Source: an uncultured Bacteroidota bacterium
GTDB taxonomy: Bacteria > Bacteroidota > Bacteroidia > Bacteroidales > P3
DNA: 36,215 nt
Assembly (NCBI GenBank): GCA_902800395.1
Contig: CADCEC010000017.1
Span: 1 to 36,215 of the forward strand
Direction of reading: 5' to 3'
In this document: positions 15,425 to 23,553 of the stretch, piece after piece
How the letters are laid out: every line of letters begins with the position of its first letter
Position numbering within the stretch: position 1 is the stretch's first letter
Notes under the pieces: model-generated
Told to the model about the DNA's origin: nothing
The model's database searches: none
Seen by the model: only the letters and a program-made list of their open reading frames with translations
Position numbers and translations under genes: made by a program

Positions 15425-17614
15425 ATGTACACCATCGACGAAAAACGAGAAGAACGCGAGATACAAGCCAAATACGACGAACTCATTGAAGCTTGTCGCG
15501 CCCTAAAAAGCCTCACCCCCAACGAGGAGGCTGACATCTTCCGTGCTTTCCAGATGGCCAAGAAAGCCCATGCCGGCACCCGACGCAAAAGTGGTGAACC
15601 CTATATCTTTCACCCCTTAGCGGTAGCGCTCATCGCCGTCAAAGAGGTGGGACTCGGCCCTATCGCCGTCATTTCGGCACTGTTGCACGATGTGGTGGAG
15701 GACACCGACATCACCCTCGATGAGATACGCATGGTCTTCGGAGACCGTGTGGCTATCATTGTCGACGGCGTCACCAAGATTGAGGACGTCATGCTCCTCC
15801 AGCAGTCGGAGAGCAAGCAGGCCGAGAACTACCGAAAGATACTGCTTTCGATGTGCCACGACGCCTATGTCATCTTCCTCAAGCTCTGCGACCGGCTGCA
15901 CAATATGCGTACCCTCGGCTCGATGAAGGACACCAAGAAACTCATCATCGCCTCCGAAACCTCCTATCTCTACATCCCACTAGCGCACCGTCTGGGACTC
16001 TATTCCATCAAGACCGAACTTGAAGAACTGGTGATGCGCTACACCAACCCAGAAAAATATGCTGAGATAGCAGCCAAGATTGCCGCCACCTCCGATAAAG
16101 GTCAACAGCTGGAAGAGGCTCTCTACGTCCCTCTGCGCCGAATGCTCGACGAAGGCGGTTACCAATACACCCTCAAGGCCCGCACCAAATCCGTCTACAG
16201 CTGCTGGAAGAAGATGGAAAACAAGAACGTGGACTTCGACGAGATATTCGACCTTTTCGCCGTGCGCATCATCCTCCACGGCATCCCACGTGAGAAAGAG
16301 AAAGAAGAGTGTTTCAAGGTTTTCGGCATGATTACCGGCAAATTCGAACCTAACCCCACACGCTTTCGCGACTGGATTACTCATCCCAAAACCAATGGAT
16401 ACGAGAGCCTGCAGACGACGGTCATGATTCCTAAACCCGTGAGTTGCTGGGTGGAGGTGCAGATACGCACCGAACGCATGGACACCATTGCCGAGAAAGG
16501 TATGGCAGCCCACTTCCTCTACAAGGAGGCACACCCCGAAGAACATGTGGAAAACAACCCCATGGAGGAGTGGCTGCAACAGATACGCACCTCGCTGGAG
16601 CAGAGCGACAAGAGTGCCCTCGACCTCGTCGAGGAGTTCAAGGAAGCCCTCTATACCAAAGAGATTTACATCTTCACCCCGCGTGGCAGCACTATCACAC
16701 TGCCCTCTCGCAGCACTGTGCTCGATTTCGCCTATGCCATCCATACCGACCTCGGACACCACTGCATCGGAGCTAAAGTCAACGCCCGTGTGGTGAGCCG
16801 CAACGAACGTCTCCACACTGGTGACCAGGTGCAGGTGCTTACCACCGCCAACACGCTGCCCACCGAAGAGTGGCTCTCCGAATGCCAGACCTCGCACGCC
16901 AAAGATGCCATCAAGGACTACCTCCGCGCCCATAAGAAAGAACATTCCGCTGAAGGACGACGGAAATTGAAAGAATACTATAAGAAGTTACGCATCAAAG
17001 ACAACTCTCAGAACTGGGGCCAACTGAAGCGCTTCCTCAGCAATCCATCGGACATCGATGTCCTCTACGATATCGCCACGGGCACCGTCACTGAACATCA
17101 GGTGGCCGAATGCTTCGGAAAGGCACGCCCCGAGCCCAACCTTATCTTCCTCGACAAATACAAGCAGCTCTCCACCCCCTTCCTTCTCGACAAGGAATAC
17201 GAGAATCTACCCACCGAGACAGCCTCCTGCTGCAAGCCCGTGCAGGGCGACCAAGTGGTGGGCATCGTGCAGAACGACCGCATCATGGTACACCGCACCA
17301 ACTGTCGCGAAGCCATGAAAGAGATGGCCAACCATGAGAACCACATCGTCCGCGCCAAGTGGCGCCCCGGCGAACAACTCTCGCTGCTGACGGGTATCTC
17401 CCTCACCGCCATCGACCGAAAAGGGCTCCTGCAGGAAATCACGCACCCCATCTCCGAGGAGCTGGATCTCAATATGCGAGCCATTACACTGGAGACCTCC
17501 GAAGGGGTTGTACGTGGTATCATCATGCTATATGTCAACGACTTGGAGAAACTCAACAGTCTTATCGAAAAACTCAAAGCCATCGATGGAATCGAAGACG
17601 TCCGCCGTATCTAA
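15425..17614 (+). CDS. rel: Bifunctional (p)ppGpp synthetase/hydrolase (Rel/SpoT family)
   Basis: 729 aa, the full RSH length. It makes and degrades (p)ppGpp, the stringent-response alarmone. Domains in order: HD hydrolase (about 30-200) with intact ALLHDVVEDTD (His88, Asp89, Glu92, Asp93); synthetase (about 230-370) with KARTKSVYSCWKKM, DEIFDLFAVRI and HPKTNGYESLQTTV; TGS (about 405-465, IYIFTPRGSTITLPSRSTVLDFAYAIH); a Cys pair (ASCCKPVQGDQVVG) in the zinc-finger-like region; and ACT at the end (GISLTAIDRKGLLQEIT). Both active sites look intact, so it is classed as bifunctional. Its last 29 bp overlap the probable mazG start, and the stop codon abuts a REP-like hairpin. Co-transcription with mazG, a nucleotide pyrophosphatase, fits a shared nucleotide-stress role. 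Confidence 0.93.
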   Translation: MYTIDEKREEREIQAKYDELIEACRALKSLTPNEEADIFRAFQMAKKAHAGTRRKSGEPYIFHPLAVALIAVKEVGLGPIAVISALLHDVVEDTDITLDEIRMVFGDRVAIIVDGVTKIEDVMLLQQSESKQAENYRKILLSMCHDAYVIFLKLCDRLHNMRTLGSMKDTKKLIIASETSYLYIPLAHRLGLYSIKTELEELVMRYTNPEKYAEIAAKIAATSDKGQQLEEALYVPLRRMLDEGGYQYTLKARTKSVYSCWKKMENKNVDFDEIFDLFAVRIILHGIPREKEKEECFKVFGMITGKFEPNPTRFRDWITHPKTNGYESLQTTVMIPKPVSCWVEVQIRTERMDTIAEKGMAAHFLYKEAHPEEHVENNPMEEWLQQIRTSLEQSDKSALDLVEEFKEALYTKEIYIFTPRGSTITLPSRSTVLDFAYAIHTDLGHHCIGAKVNARVVSRNERLHTGDQVQVLTTANTLPTEEWLSECQTSHAKDAIKDYLRAHKKEHSAEGRRKLKEYYKKLRIKDNSQNWGQLKRFLSNPSDIDVLYDIATGTVTEHQVAECFGKARPEPNLIFLDKYKQLSTPFLLDKEYENLPTETASCCKPVQGDQVVGIVQNDRIMVHRTNCREAMKEMANHENHIVRAKWRPGEQLSLLTGISLTAIDRKGLLQEITHPISEELDLNMRAITLETSEGVVRGIIMLYVNDLEKLNSLIEKLKAIDGIEDVRRI

Positions 17615-18254
17615 TGGTACGCAGGCACCCCCGCCTGCGCAATCCCCCCAAGCCGCCTTCCAGCGTCTTTCCAATATCCTGGACACCCTGCGAAAAGAAT
17701 GCCCGTGGGACCGCCGGCAGACCATGAAAAGTCTCCGCTACCTCACCATCGAAGAGGTACACGAACTGAGTGAAGCAGTCGTCGCCTTTAACGACCCTAA
17801 GGATCCTAAAGCCCTTAACGACCTTAAAAAGGAACTCGGCGACCTCGCCATGCATATCCTCTTCTACTGCAAAATTGCCGAAGAGCAGGGTCTATTCACC
17901 ACCGCCGACGTCTACAACACCATCTGCGACAAGCTCATCGCTCGCCACCCCTTCATTTACGACCGCGAAAACTACCACGGCGAGAATTGGGAACAACTGA
18001 AAATGCGCGAAGGCCGCAAGAACGTCCTCGAGGGTGTCCCCGACAGCCTTCCCTCGCTCGTAAAAGCCGTCCGCATGCAGGAGAAAGTGTCCGGAAAATC
18101 CGGTTTTTCTGAAAATACCGAAGACCCTGGGATGTCCGAGGAGGAATTCGGACAAAAACTCTTCGACCTTGTCGACTGGGGCCGAAGACATGGCATCAAC
18201 GCCGACGACGCCCTCTGTCTGGCCAACCGCCGCTTCAAAGAGCAGCACTCATAA
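17586..18254 (+). CDS. mazG: Nucleoside triphosphate pyrophosphohydrolase MazG
   Basis: 222 aa from the ATG at 17586, the last start codon in frame before the conserved domain. It hydrolyses NTPs and dNTPs to monophosphates. Visible are LRKECPWDRRQTMKSLRYLTIEEVHEL, KKELGDLAMHILFYCKIAEE (the metal-binding E-x-x-E and E-x-x-D helices), ARHPFIY, the linker WEQLKMREGR and a second, weaker MazG domain ending LANRRFKEQH. Three parts look inserted: residues about 10-20 (NGTQAPPPAQS) come from a REP-like hairpin just after the rel stop; FNDPKDPKALNDLKKE comes from a 9-bp tandem; and SGKSGFSENTEDPG is a low-complexity linker. The start overlaps rel by 29 bp. A non-standard start further on cannot be excluded. 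Confidence 0.85.
   Translation: MESKTSAVSNGTQAPPPAQSPQAAFQRLSNILDTLRKECPWDRRQTMKSLRYLTIEEVHELSEAVVAFNDPKDPKALNDLKKELGDLAMHILFYCKIAEEQGLFTTADVYNTICDKLIARHPFIYDRENYHGENWEQLKMREGRKNVLEGVPDSLPSLVKAVRMQEKVSGKSGFSENTEDPGMSEEEFGQKLFDLVDWGRRHGINADDALCLANRRFKEQHS
17613..17643 (+). repeat. REP-like GC hairpin within the mazG 5' end
   Basis: AATGG, then CGCAGGC (17620-17626), a 6-nt loop and GCCTGCG (17633-17639). It begins on the rel stop codon. It shares AATGGNNCGCNGGCANCC with the hairpin at 33205-33235. Confidence 0.6.
17798..17837 (+). repeat. 9-bp tandem inside mazG
   Basis: GACCCTAAG, GATCCTAAA, GCCCTTAAC, GACCTTAAA: four degenerate 9-bp units encoding DPK, DPK, ALN, DLK. They lie just before the conserved KELGDL helix. 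Confidence 0.65.
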
Positions 18255-18255
18255 C

Positions 18256-18286
18256 AGAAAGCACCGCCCAACAGACGGTGCTTTCT
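18256..18286 (+). terminator. Hairpin terminator after mazG
   Basis: 11-bp perfect stem AGAAAGCACCG / CGGTGCTTTCT with a 9-nt loop, directly after the mazG stop and facing the convergent kal gene. No strong T-run follows on the plus strand, so efficiency is uncertain. The 18287-18316 remainder is AT-rich. Confidence 0.65.
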
Positions 18287-18316
18287 AGATATCTACTGTC
18301 TATTAACTACTGCTAA

Positions 18317-18919
18317 TTATTTTTTCTTAGCAGCCACTTTCTTGGCGACAGCGACTTTCTTCGAGGCAACTTTCGTAGCCACAGCAGCTTTCTTAACGGC
18401 GGCAACTTTCTTCACAGCAGCAACCTTCGTGGCGACGGCTTTCTTCACAGCCTTCACCTTGGTGGGAGCAGCTTTCTTGGCCGGGGCTTTCTTTGCGGGG
18501 ACCTTCTTGGCTGCGGGTTTGGCGGCCGCTTTGTTGTAGCGCTGGCAATCCATGGGAGTCACACAGGTGCCGGTGGCACGGGCCACAAGAATACGCTCCT
18601 CGAGGACCTCGGCGGCACTGGCGCTAATCTCCGGCAGAGTGCGGATGACCTTGTAGGCCTCGAATTTCATCTTGCGGCTGGTGTTGCCCACGTGGGTAAT
18701 CTCACCGTAGGCCTCGATATAATCTCCAGCATAGACGGGAGCCTTGAACTCCACCATGTCGTAGGCACAGAAAAGACCTTCGTCGCCGTCCTGTTTGATT
18801 AAAAGTTCGGTAGCCACGTCACCGAAAAGGTGAACCATGTGAGCTCCATCAACGAGATTTCCGCCGTAGTGGGCGTCTTTAGCGCTCATGCGAACGCGAA
18901 GCATAGAGGTAACTGCCAT
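18317..18919 (-). CDS. kal: 3-aminobutyryl-CoA ammonia-lyase-like protein with a Lys/Ala-rich tail
   Basis: 200 aa from ATG 18919 (a TTG two codons upstream is less likely). Residues 1-129 form a hotdog-fold enzyme: [75 protein letters not shown]. These match the Kal family, which removes ammonia from L-3-aminobutyryl-CoA to give crotonyl-CoA in lysine fermentation. The adjacent atoD gene, also a step of that pathway, supports the call. Residues 130-200 are a tail of almost only Ala, Lys, Val and Pro (25 Lys in 71 residues), like histone H1 or AKP-rich bacterial tails. It is in frame, ends at a normal stop and is not part of the usual Kal. It could bind nucleic acid or acidic partners; that is a guess. 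Confidence 0.82.
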   Translation of the reverse strand: MAVTSMLRVRMSAKDAHYGGNLVDGAHMVHLFGDVATELLIKQDGDEGLFCAYDMVEFKAPVYAGDYIEAYGEITHVGNTSRKMKFEAYKVIRTLPEISASAAEVLEERILVARATGTCVTPMDCQRYNKAAAKPAAKKVPAKKAPAKKAAPTKVKAVKKAVATKVAAVKKVAAVKKAAVATKVASKKVAVAKKVAAKKK

Positions 18920-18925
18920 AATCAA

Positions 18926-18953
18926 TTGATAATTGAAAGATGAAAAATGAAAA
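18926..18953 (+). repeat. Heptad repeat between atoD and kal
   Basis: Plus strand units TTGATAA, TTGAAAG, ATGAAAA, ATGAAAA fill exactly the 28 bp before the atoD stop codon (TTA at 18954-18956). The genes run on the minus strand, so the purine-rich strand is antisense here. Confidence 0.85.
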
Positions 18954-19601
18954 TTATTTCTTGATGATAAAGTCCACGAAGATACCGGGAGTCTTCACGT
19001 TCTCAGGGGAGATAGAACCTGTTTTGACAATCTCCTGAGGCTCGACGATGACGGTGTCGGCGGCGGTGGCCATCATGGGACTGAAATTCTGCGAGGTGCC
19101 TTTGTAGACCAGGTTACCTTCCTCGTCGCTGATATTGGCACCAATGATGGCGACATCAGCGTGAACAGGCTTCTCCAGAAGGTACTCCTTGCCGTCGATG
19201 GTCACTTTCTGCTTGCCGTTTTCCACAACGGTACCGAGGCCCGTCTGAGTCAACACACCACCGAGGCCGGCACCAGCGGCACGAATCTGCTCAGCCAACG
19301 TGCCCTGCGGCTGCAGCGTCACCTTCAGCTCGCCAGCATTCATTTGGTCGATAGTATTGTTGTTGGTGCCAATATGAGTGGCGATGAGAGCTTTCACCTG
19401 ATGGTTGGTGATGAGCTTGCCAACACCTACCTCGGGATAGGCGGTATCATTGCAGATGATAGTCAAATCCTTGACACCACGGGCAACGAGTTCGTCGATG
19501 AGGGCGATGGGGTTACCCACACCCAAAAAACCTCCGACCATAACGGTCATGCCGTCGTGAATCTTGTCGGCGGCCTCTTTTACAGTGACAAATTTGTTCA
19601 T
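18954..19601 (-). CDS. atoD: Acetoacetate/butyrate CoA-transferase, subunit A
   Basis: 215 aa, the normal length of the alpha subunit of 3-oxoacid CoA-transferases. It transfers CoA between butyryl-CoA and acetoacetate, the closing step of lysine fermentation, together with a beta subunit (AtoA). Visible: [17 protein letters not shown], a glycine-rich CoA-binding turn, [35 protein letters not shown], and the C-terminal segment [13 protein letters not shown]. The catalytic Glu sits in the beta subunit, for which no gene is present in this window; the genes on either side are kal and a divergent unknown gene. A -7-like box (19647-19654) lies upstream. It is co-transcribed with kal across a 34-bp spacer made of heptads. 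Confidence 0.9.
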   Translation of the reverse strand: MNKFVTVKEAADKIHDGMTVMVGGFLGVGNPIALIDELVARGVKDLTIICNDTAYPEVGVGKLITNHQVKALIATHIGTNNNTIDQMNAGELKVTLQPQGTLAEQIRAAGAGLGGVLTQTGLGTVVENGKQKVTIDGKEYLLEKPVHADVAIIGANISDEEGNLVYKGTSQNFSPMMATAADTVIVEPQEIVKTGSISPENVKTPGIFVDFIIKK

Positions 19602-19646
19602 AATTTATACTATTTTGATACTTTTTGCGTTAATGATTTGAAAATG

Positions 19647-19654
19647 CAAAAATA
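19647..19654 (-). promoter_or_regulatory. Promoter -7 element for atoD-kal
   Basis: Minus strand TATTTTTG followed by C fits TAnnTTTG, 46 bp upstream of the atoD start. No TTTG is found at the -33 distance. Confidence 0.5.
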
Positions 19655-19682
19655 CTACTTTTTTCTCATTCTGAAAAAAAAA

Positions 19683-19714
19683 TTTGTACATGTGGCGAAA
19701 TATGAGTACTTTTG
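19683..19714 (+). promoter_or_regulatory. Promoter of the unknown secreted protein gene
   Basis: TTTG (19683-19686), exactly 20 bp, then TACTTTTG (19707-19714), a near-ideal Bacteroidota promoter. It faces away from the atoD promoter. Confidence 0.8.
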
Positions 19715-19741
19715 CAGTTTGAAAACTAATAGGATATGTAT

Positions 19742-20377
19742 ATGAAAAAGATCCTTTTCGCACTTGGTTTTGTGATGTTTGCATCGTTGGCAAGCGCGCA
19801 GGAATATATCGAACCCGTCGAAAAATGGAAAGCCGCTGAGGTCTGGGGTAACAACTACCACGGCTGGTCGTTCCATCAGGATGTCTCCGTCGACTTCACC
19901 GTCGAAGGTCAGGACGGACGCTTCACCCCCACCGACGAAGAGATTGCTGAAACAGAAAACCTCCTGCAGAAACGTATCGCCTACGTCAATCGTGACCACT
20001 ACAATCAGGAGGGCATGTGCCCCATCATCGACGAGCACATGCGCATGTACCGTCGCCAGTATGTAGGCTTCACCAACGACCGCGGCGACCATATAGTATG
20101 GGTCAATGGCCTCTGGGATGACAATATGAGCGACGAACTCCTCGCCTCCGATGTCATTCTCACCCGCGGCGGTTGCGGCCATTTCTGGCACCTCAAGGTC
20201 AACCTAGCCACCCGCAAAGTCTACGGCCTCGAGGTCAACGAGAGCGGCGACACCAAGATAGTGCCACGTGTCAAGAAGCCACAACCTCGCATCAGCAAAT
20301 CGAAAGGCCGCAACAAGAAAGGCAGAATCCGCAAGACCGGCATCATCCACAGTCCGGAGGAGAAAGTGTTTAATTAA
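19742..20377 (+). CDS. Secreted protein of unknown function with a basic C-terminal tail
   Basis: 211 aa from the ATG at 19742, chosen because MKKILFALGFVMFASLASAQ is then a clean signal peptide (an ATG two codons upstream is possible). The mature part is rich in Trp and His (AAEVWGNNYHGWSFHQDVSVDF), then has a helical region, HMRMYRRQYVGFTNDRGDHIVWVNGLW, and GGCGHFWHLKVNLATRKVYGLEVNE, which looks like a small beta-sheet unit. The last 45 residues are very basic (VKKPQPRISKSKGRNKKGRIRKTG). It is exported but I do not recognise the family. It has its own strong promoter. The gtrA-like gene starts 7 bp after its stop, so the two are probably co-transcribed. Confidence 0.8.
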   Translation: MKKILFALGFVMFASLASAQEYIEPVEKWKAAEVWGNNYHGWSFHQDVSVDFTVEGQDGRFTPTDEEIAETENLLQKRIAYVNRDHYNQEGMCPIIDEHMRMYRRQYVGFTNDRGDHIVWVNGLWDDNMSDELLASDVILTRGGCGHFWHLKVNLATRKVYGLEVNESGDTKIVPRVKKPQPRISKSKGRNKKGRIRKTGIIHSPEEKVFN

Positions 20378-20383
20378 TTCGGA

Positions 20384-20809
20384 GTGAGAGGGTCGCTCAT
20401 AACAAAATTCGCGAAATTCGGCATTGTAGGTGCCAGCGGTGCCGTTATCGATTTCGGCCTGACAGCTCTCTGCAAAGGCATCCTTGGCGTACCGGAATTG
20501 CTGGCTAATGCCATTGGATTCACTGTCGCTGCCACAAGCAATTACTTCCTCAACCGGGTATGGACGTGGAAAAGTACATCCAAAGATGTCGGCATTGAGT
20601 ATGCCAAGTTCTTCTTCGTTTCCCTCATCGGCCTGGGGCTCAACTCACTCATTGTATTCCTGCTGAAAGACATTAGCATCGTCCCACGCTTTTTCGACAC
20701 CACGCTCGACTGGGACTTCTGGGTGGCAAAAGTTATCGCCACAGCCATCGTGATGGTGTGGAACTTCTTGGCAAACAATTTCTTCACCTTCCGCAAAAAA
20801 CAATCCTGA
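20384..20809 (+). CDS. GtrA family membrane protein
   Basis: 141 aa. GtrA-like proteins are small four-helix membrane proteins linked to moving lipid-carried sugars (such as bactoprenol-glucose) across the membrane. Four hydrophobic segments are visible: KFGIVGASGAVIDFGLTALC, ANAIGFTVAATSNYFLNRVW, FFFVSLIGLGLNSLIVFLL and VAKVIATAIVMVWNFLANNF, with the family motifs SNYFLNRVWTW and NFLANNFFTF. The GTG at 20384 is the best start (no ATG before the first helix). It lies 7 bp after the secreted-protein gene and 26 bp before aspC. Which sugar, if any, is moved cannot be said. Confidence 0.88.
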   Translation: MRGSLITKFAKFGIVGASGAVIDFGLTALCKGILGVPELLANAIGFTVAATSNYFLNRVWTWKSTSKDVGIEYAKFFFVSLIGLGLNSLIVFLLKDISIVPRFFDTTLDWDFWVAKVIATAIVMVWNFLANNFFTFRKKQS

Positions 20810-20835
20810 AGACCTTAACAATAAAATAATAACCC

Positions 20836-22038
20836 ATGGAAATCTTATCAAACCGCATCCTCAATATGGCCGAGAGCGAGACTCTCGCCATGACCGCCAA
20901 AGCCCGCGAGCTCAAGACTCAAGGCAAAGACGTCATCAGCCTCAGCATCGGCGAGCCCGACTTTAACACCCCCGAGGTGGTAAAAGAAGCTGCCAAGAAG
21001 GCCATCGACGACAATTTCACGCATTATCCCCCTGTGCCTGGCTACGCTGACCTCAAGGAAGCCATCTGCACCAAGCTGATGCGTGACAACGGCCTCGAAT
21101 ACAAACCCGAGCAGATTGTCGTCTCCACTGGTGCCAAACAGAGCCTCTTCCAGGTCGTCCAGTGCCTCATCAACCCCGGCGACGAGGTCATCATCCCCAC
21201 TCCTTTCTGGGTCTCCTATAAGGAGTTCGTCCGCCTCGCTGAGGGCAAGTGCGTCTTCGTGAAAACCAAACTCGAGAACGACTTCAAGGTCACCCCCGAG
21301 CAGCTCGAGGCCGCCATCACCCCCCGCACCAAACTCATCATGTTCTCCTCGCCCAGCAACCCCACCGGCATGCTCTATACCAAAGAGGAACTGAAGGGCA
21401 TCGCCGAGGTGGTAGCCAAGCATGAGAATCTCTTCGTCATGGCCGACGAAATTTATGAGCACATCAACTTTGTGGGTAAGCACGAGTCCATCGCCCAGTT
21501 CCCCGAGGTCAAGGAGCGCGTCATCACCGTCAATGGTGTCGCTAAGGGCTTTGCTATGACCGGCTGGCGTATCGGTTTCATCGCTGCCCCTACCGTCATC
21601 GCAAAGGCTGCCAACAAACTGCAGGGCCAGGTGACCTCCGCCACCTGCTCCATCGCCCAGAAAGCCACCGTCTGCGCCATGCTCATGGACCCCAAAACCT
21701 CGAAGGACATCATCGACATGCGCAACATCTTCCAGATGCGCCGCGATATGGTTTACAAACTGCTGTGCGACATCCCCGGCCTCAAGGTGCGTCTGCCGCA
21801 GGGTGCTTTCTATTTCTTCCCCGACGTCAGTTCCTACTATGGCAAGTCGTTCAACGGCAAAAAGATCGAGAACTCCACCGATATGGCTTTCTACCTCCTC
21901 AACGAGGCCAACGTGGCCACGGTGATGGGTAGCGCTTTCGGCGACGATAGCTGCATTCGTCTTTCCTATGCCACCTCCGAGGACCTCCTCCGCGAAGCCC
22001 TCCGTCGCATCAAAGAGGCGCTGGCAAAACTTCAGTAG
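20836..22038 (+). CDS. aspC: Pyridoxal-phosphate aminotransferase, aspartate aminotransferase class Ib
   Basis: 400 aa, normal for fold-type I aminotransferases. It moves the amino group between aspartate and 2-oxoglutarate (oxaloacetate/glutamate), in the cytoplasm. Visible are ISLSIGEPDFNTPEVV, HYPPVPGYADLKEAI, the PLP-binding STGAKQSLFQ, SSPSNPTGMLYTKEEL, VMADEIYEHI, the Schiff-base lysine in NGVAKGFAMTGWRIGF (Lys237), and the carboxylate-binding Arg in CIRLSYATSED. This is the short, thermophile-like Ib group common in Bacteroidota. Substrate range (Asp, aromatic, prephenate) cannot be fixed from sequence alone. The gene ends before a clear terminator and was probably transcribed with gtrA. 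Confidence 0.88.
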   Translation: MEILSNRILNMAESETLAMTAKARELKTQGKDVISLSIGEPDFNTPEVVKEAAKKAIDDNFTHYPPVPGYADLKEAICTKLMRDNGLEYKPEQIVVSTGAKQSLFQVVQCLINPGDEVIIPTPFWVSYKEFVRLAEGKCVFVKTKLENDFKVTPEQLEAAITPRTKLIMFSSPSNPTGMLYTKEELKGIAEVVAKHENLFVMADEIYEHINFVGKHESIAQFPEVKERVITVNGVAKGFAMTGWRIGFIAAPTVIAKAANKLQGQVTSATCSIAQKATVCAMLMDPKTSKDIIDMRNIFQMRRDMVYKLLCDIPGLKVRLPQGAFYFFPDVSSYYGKSFNGKKIENSTDMAFYLLNEANVATVMGSAFGDDSCIRLSYATSEDLLREALRRIKEALAKLQ

Positions 22039-22072
22039 TCTAATAGACAAAAGAAGGTAAGTAATCAAGCAT

Positions 22073-22099
22073 GAGGGTGTCCAAAAGGCACCCTCTTTT
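22073..22099 (+). terminator. Intrinsic terminator after aspC
   Basis: GAGGGTG-T-CC, loop AAAA, GGCACCCTC (one bulged T), then TTTT. It separates aspC from the convergent lptG/F gene, which ends 3 bp away. Confidence 0.85.
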
Positions 22100-22101
22100 C
22101 A

Positions 22102-23517
22102 TTAGTGGCTACGGCAGAAGAGACGGCCAAAGAACTTGCGCCAAGAAGAGCCGTCGAAGAAGGAGGAGTCGGTAGTGGCCTGAAGGGTGAGGACAATGCC
22201 GATAGGCAACATCACCAACGAGGAAATCCACATTCCTTCGGGGCCAAGAGCTGACTCTCGGACAGCTTTCTCGGCAATCATGCCAACAACATAATAGAGC
22301 ACAAAGAAACCCACAGAGGCCACCAAAGGGAGCCCCAGTCCACCTTTGCGGACGATGGAGCCAAAGGGGGCGCCTATGAGGAAGAGCAGCAAGCAGGCCA
22401 CCGAGAGGGTGAACTTGCGGTGCCACTCGATATGGTGGCGGTTGATGTACTCGCGTTCACCAGCGAAGGTGTCGGCATACATCTGGGCCTCGTTCAAGGC
22501 GCCTTGAGCCAGATTGCGGGCGTGATTGATGGCGCGGGAGCGGTCGGCAGCGGAGAGTTTCTGGAGAAGTGTATGAGGCAGGTGGGGAGTGCCTGAGTGA
22601 GAACTTACATTAGCACCGTATTGCTGCCAGGCATGCAAGGGAGCCACCATCGTCTGGCGGTAGTTACTGTACTTCTCCTGAAGAATGCTATCAAGTCGCG
22701 CCACAGAAGTGTCGAGCTGGTATATATTCATCATCTGGTAGCTGCCCTTGAATTCGCCTTCCATAGTGCGGTTGAAGGCGAAGGAGGAAATATCAATGTT
22801 GATGTACATCTCCGAGAATCCCAGAGTGGTGAAAGGTCGGCGAAGGAAGTTCTTGCCGTCGGAGAGCTCGGAGTAGGAATAACCGTCGTAGAGTGTGAAG
22901 CGAAGAAAGCGGTTGTCGGAGGAAGCCTGCATGTTGCCGCGTTGGGCCACGATGACGTTCATCTGGCTGGAACCCTTGGTGTGGTCGTAGATGACAACGT
23001 CACGGAGCTCACGGCCGTCCTTGCTTTTTTCGCCAACGCGGATAACATAGCCCTCAAGCTCTTTATAGTATTCGCCGGGGCGAATGTTGATGGCGGGTTT
23101 CTTGCGTGTGATGTCGTAGAGAGTGACACGGTATTTCAGCATAGCTGTAGGCATCACGTTGTTGGCAAAATAGAAAGCCACACCTGTGAGGAGCAGCACC
23201 ACAAGGGCCATGGGCATCATGGCGCGTCGCACGGAGATGCCGCCGGCTTTCATGGCCACGAGCTCGTATTTCTCGCCGAAGTTTCCCATGGTCATGATGG
23301 AGGCGAAGAGTACAGCGATAGGCAGCGCCATAGGCACGAAGGTAGCGGAAGCATAGAGCAGAAGCTCGGCGATGACACTGAACTCAAGCCCTTTACCTAC
23401 CAGATCGTCGACATACTTCCAGACGAACTGCATCAGCAACACCAGCACCGAAAGGGAGAAGGTGAGGAGCAGGGGCCCGACGAAGGAGCGGAGGATGAGA
23501 CGATCGATTTTCTTCAC
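22102..23517 (-). CDS. LPS export permease, LptF/LptG (YjgP/YjgQ) family
   Basis: 471 aa. With LptB this permease extracts lipopolysaccharide from the inner membrane and passes it to the periplasmic bridge. It begins with a hydrophobic helix (LLLTFSLSVLVLLMQFVW), then ATFVPMALPIAVLFASIMTMGNFGEKYELVAMKAGGIS, the family's amphipathic signature, and a third helix VVLLLTGVAFYFAN. A large periplasmic beta-jellyroll region follows (about residues 125-345), then three helices (FTLSVACLLLFLIGAPFGSI, LVASVGFFVLYYVVGMI, SSLVMLPIGIVLTL). F and G cannot be told apart here, and in Bacteroidota one gene is often fused or duplicated. It lies downstream of rseP by 36 bp in the same direction. Confidence 0.9.
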   Translation of the reverse strand: MKKIDRLILRSFVGPLLLTFSLSVLVLLMQFVWKYVDDLVGKGLEFSVIAELLLYASATFVPMALPIAVLFASIMTMGNFGEKYELVAMKAGGISVRRAMMPMALVVLLLTGVAFYFANNVMPTAMLKYRVTLYDITRKKPAINIRPGEYYKELEGYVIRVGEKSKDGRELRDVVIYDHTKGSSQMNVIVAQRGNMQASSDNRFLRFTLYDGYSYSELSDGKNFLRRPFTTLGFSEMYINIDISSFAFNRTMEGEFKGSYQMMNIYQLDTSVARLDSILQEKYSNYRQTMVAPLHAWQQYGANVSSHSGTPHLPHTLLQKLSAADRSRAINHARNLAQGALNEAQMYADTFAGEREYINRHHIEWHRKFTLSVACLLLFLIGAPFGSIVRKGGLGLPLVASVGFFVLYYVVGMIAEKAVRESALGPEGMWISSLVMLPIGIVLTLQATTDSSFFDGSSWRKFFGRLFCRSH

Positions 23518-23553
23518 TGCGTATCGGCTTTATCTGTCAGCGAACTAGGCGAA

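Noticed and set aside
17614-17727. ATG overlapping the rel stop as a mazG start
   Set aside because: It is in another frame and leads to a short Arg/Pro-rich product, not to MazG.
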